From contig JAQTHZ010000002.1 in the NCBI GenBank assembly GCA_029433365.1, forward strand, positions 1 to 64,000: DNA of 64,000 nucleotides. Reading direction: 5' to 3'. This document shows positions 62,226 through 64,000 of this stretch, piece after piece. A program made the translations under genes and the position numbers. Numbering within the stretch: position 1 is the stretch's first letter; each line of letters opens with the position of its first letter. This DNA comes from Orbaceae bacterium ESL0721. GTDB lineage: Bacteria > Pseudomonadota > Gammaproteobacteria > Enterobacterales > Orbaceae. Under the pieces are notes generated by a model. It saw only the letters and a program-made list of their open reading frames with translations. It did no database searches and had not been told where the DNA came from.

Positions 62226-62294
62226 ATTTCCTAATCTTACCCTTATATAGTTACTTCTATATATCTATATAGTTAAATATATATAGTTCGTTAA

Positions 62295-62308
62295 AATGTT
62301 TTAGGGTT
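62295..62308 (+). repeat. 14-bp recurrent word, copy near hslR
   Basis: AATGTTTTAGGGTT in the spacer upstream of hslR, just after a run of TATATAGTTA repeats (62245-62290). Confidence 0.7.
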
Positions 62309-62393
62309 AAGGTCGTTTTGGTATATTTTGCCTATATAGTTGTGATCTGTTGATCCCACAGTTTATCTTGAGCGCAAAATAGATGAGGACAAA

Positions 62394-62780
62394 ATGGAGC
62401 CAGTTAGATTAGATAAGTGGTTATGGGCAGCGCGATTTTATAAAACCAGAGCAGTAGCTCGTGAGATGATTGAAGGTGGGAAAGTTCACTATAATGGTCA
62501 ACGGACGAAACCAAGCAAAACTGTTGAAGTAGGCGCAACTTTACAGTTGCGGCAAGGGAGTGAGAACAAAGAGATCCATATTTTGGCGATCAGTGATAAG
62601 CGTGGATCAGCAGAGATTGCACAGCAACTCTATCAAGAGAGTGAAGAGAGTATTATCAAACGTGAAAAAATTGCCAAAGCTCGCAAACTTAATGCACTGA
62701 CTATGCCCCATCCTGACAGGCGACCCGACAAAAAAGAGCGTCGAAATTTAATAAAATTTAAACATTCCCAAGATAGATAA
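62394..62780 (+). CDS. hslR: Heat-shock protein 15 (ribosome rescue)
   Basis: Hsp15 binds free 50S subunits carrying a nascent chain. 128 residues with an S4 domain at the start: VRLDKWLWAARFYKTRAVAR, then EMIEGGKVHYNGQRTKPSK, and a basic tail RPDKKERRNLIKFKH. GAGG at 62384-62387 is a good ribosome-binding site. It is followed by hslO after ~25 bases, the conserved hslRO operon. Confidence 0.95.
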   Translation: MEPVRLDKWLWAARFYKTRAVAREMIEGGKVHYNGQRTKPSKTVEVGATLQLRQGSENKEIHILAISDKRGSAEIAQQLYQESEESIIKREKIAKARKLNALTMPHPDRRPDKKERRNLIKFKHSQDR

Positions 62781-62805
62781 ACCGACTACATAAATGAGAG
62801 TTACG

Positions 62806-63693
62806 ATGGATACATTAAATCGATTTTTATTTGATAATCACCCAATCCGTGGTGAGATAACACAGCTAAGTGAGACCTATCAAGCTATTTTAGAGACCAA
62901 TAACTACCCCGTTGCTGTCCAAAATTTGTTAGGTGAGCTTTTGGTAGCCACAAGTCTTTTAACTGCAACCCTCAAATTTGAGGGTGATATTGCTGTGCAA
63001 CTCCAAGGTGATGGACCAGTCTCTTTAGCTGTGATAAATGGCAATAATCACCAAGAGTTACGAGGAGTTGCCCGTTTAAAAGATGAGGTTACAAGCGCAA
63101 CATTACCGAACAGCGCAACGCTTAAGGAGATGGTAGGTAATGGTTATATTGTCATCACAATAACACCAAAAAATGGTGAACGTTATCAAGGTATTGTTGG
63201 TTTAGAACGGGAGACATTAGTTGGCTGTATTGAAAACTATTTTATGCAGTCGGAACAATTACCAACAAGGCTATTTATTAAAACAGGTGTTGTTGATAAT
63301 AGACCAGTTGCCGCAGGTATCTTATTACAGGTTCTGCCGAGTAGTGAAAATAGTGCTGAATCATTTGATCATTTAGCTACCTTAACAGAGACAATTACAG
63401 CTGATGAGCTTTTAAAACTTCCTATTGATGAGATCTTGTATCGCCTCTATAACCAAGAGGATGTGCGTCTTTTTGATACCCATAACGTCACTTTTAAATG
63501 CCACTGCTCGCGTGATCGCTGCGCTGCATCGTTAATGACACTCTCGGCTAATGATATAGATGAGATATTAGCGGAGGATGGCAAAATAGATATGCATTGC
63601 GATTACTGTGGTAATCACTACCTTTTTGATGCTATTGATATTGCAGAGCTTCGTAATCATTCCGTACCTACTTCATCAACTACCATCAATTAG
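62806..63693 (+). CDS. hslO: Redox-regulated holdase chaperone Hsp33
   Basis: Activated by oxidative unfolding. 295 residues; N-terminal part [20 protein letters not shown] and [18 protein letters not shown], then [18 protein letters not shown], and the zinc centre with four Cys: [10 protein letters not shown] and [12 protein letters not shown] (C-x-C and C-x-x-C). The start is placed at ATG 62806 with GAGAG at 62796-62800; ATG 62794 is an in-frame alternative adding four residues. Confidence 0.95.
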   Translation: MDTLNRFLFDNHPIRGEITQLSETYQAILETNNYPVAVQNLLGELLVATSLLTATLKFEGDIAVQLQGDGPVSLAVINGNNHQELRGVARLKDEVTSATLPNSATLKEMVGNGYIVITITPKNGERYQGIVGLERETLVGCIENYFMQSEQLPTRLFIKTGVVDNRPVAAGILLQVLPSSENSAESFDHLATLTETITADELLKLPIDEILYRLYNQEDVRLFDTHNVTFKCHCSRDRCAASLMTLSANDIDEILAEDGKIDMHCDYCGNHYLFDAIDIAELRNHSVPTSSTTIN

Positions 63694-63707
63694 ATTTTTG
63701 CATAGTA

Positions 63708-63756
63708 ACTTCTAACATGCAGCGCTTTTTTTTAAAGAAAGATGCATGCTAGAAGT
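63708..63756 (+). terminator. Terminator hairpin behind hslO
   Basis: ACTTCTAACATGCA (63708-63721) pairs with TGCATGCTAGAAGT (63743-63756), 13 of 14 positions. The stem is AT-rich with no clear T tail, so it may be only a processing or attenuation structure. Confidence 0.5.
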
Positions 63757-63782
63757 CGCAATATTTTAAGTAACAGCCGTGT

Positions 63783-63840
63783 AACCCTAAAACATCTGTT
63801 CTTAAAACACTATTCCTAAAAAAGCTAACCCTAAAACATT
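63783..63840 (-). repeat. Two further copies of the 14-bp word
   Basis: AACCCTAAAACATC (63783-63796, one mismatch) and AACCCTAAAACATT (63827-63840) in the same orientation, 30 bases apart, behind hslO. The rest of 63757-64000 contains no recognised gene. Confidence 0.7.
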
Positions 63841-64000
63841 TTTAAATGTTAATTGTGATTAACTTACTAATTGTAATCAAATTTACTTTACTTCTTCTAT
63901 TTCAATAATATAAGCGCATTGATTAATTACCTGCCATCTAATATTAAAATGGTAAAGCGTAATACCATAAATGTGTTGATCATTATCCATTTTTTTATAG

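Overview
The window is an AT-rich stretch of a gammaproteobacterial chromosome. Core genes match Enterobacterales/Pasteurellales-type orthologues in sequence and partly in order (rnm-yciO-rluB, cmoA-cmoB, greA-yhbY-rlmE-ftsH-folP, hslR-hslO). Low GC, DMSO-reductase respiration and a large CdiA locus would fit an insect-gut relative of Orbaceae such as Gilliamella; that placement is inference and needs a marker-gene tree.

Region 1 (1-6.2 kb) is a graveyard of polymorphic toxins. It holds an inverted copy of the promoter and 5' end of the cdiA found 35 kb away, a broken HNH-type toxin with a broken SUKH immunity gene, a frameshifted RNase-like toxin followed by an intact small immunity gene, a third broken immunity gene, and an IS3-family transposase stub. 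Region 2 (6.2-7.9 kb) is a broken secreted lectin-like adhesin gene whose start codon is followed by 24 copies of an 8-bp repeat, a typical phase-variation tract.

Region 3 (8-28.6 kb) is mostly housekeeping: alr, mltG, rraB, rnm, yciO, rluB, an amidohydrolase, argS, cmoB, cmoA, a membrane metallophosphoesterase with decayed paralogues, rnd, a YdgA-like gene and mfd. Many are cut by single-base indels, usually at homopolymers. From about 28.2 to 32.2 kb (mfd start, a TerC-family gene, the start of dmsA) the sequence is scrambled by imperfect near-duplicate blocks. From 33.4 kb rightward nearly every gene is intact. This asymmetry suggests that much of the apparent decay is sequence or assembly error.

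Region 4 (30.9-48.0 kb) is a dmsABC...dmsD locus split by a contact-dependent inhibition island. The island has a 2390-residue CdiA with a hydrophobic Gly/Ala-rich C-terminal toxin, its two-TM immunity gene, and two silent spare toxin/immunity cassettes. Each toxin follows the same 164-bp block ending in I-E-N-N. The island is bracketed by a relic of an IS3-family element on the left and a full copy of the same element on the right, which abuts dmsD. No cdiB is present.

Region 5 (48.1-64 kb) has ubiA, a more GC-rich five-gene export operon (ybhG-ybhF-ybhS-ybhR plus an outer-membrane factor) lying where glmM would be expected, then folP, ftsH, rlmE, yhbY, greA, an AsmA-like gene, hslR and hslO.

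A 14-bp word, AATGTTTTAGGGTT or its complement, occurs about ten times, nearly always between genes and twice as a long hairpin. It behaves like a genome-wide signal such as a DNA-uptake sequence.
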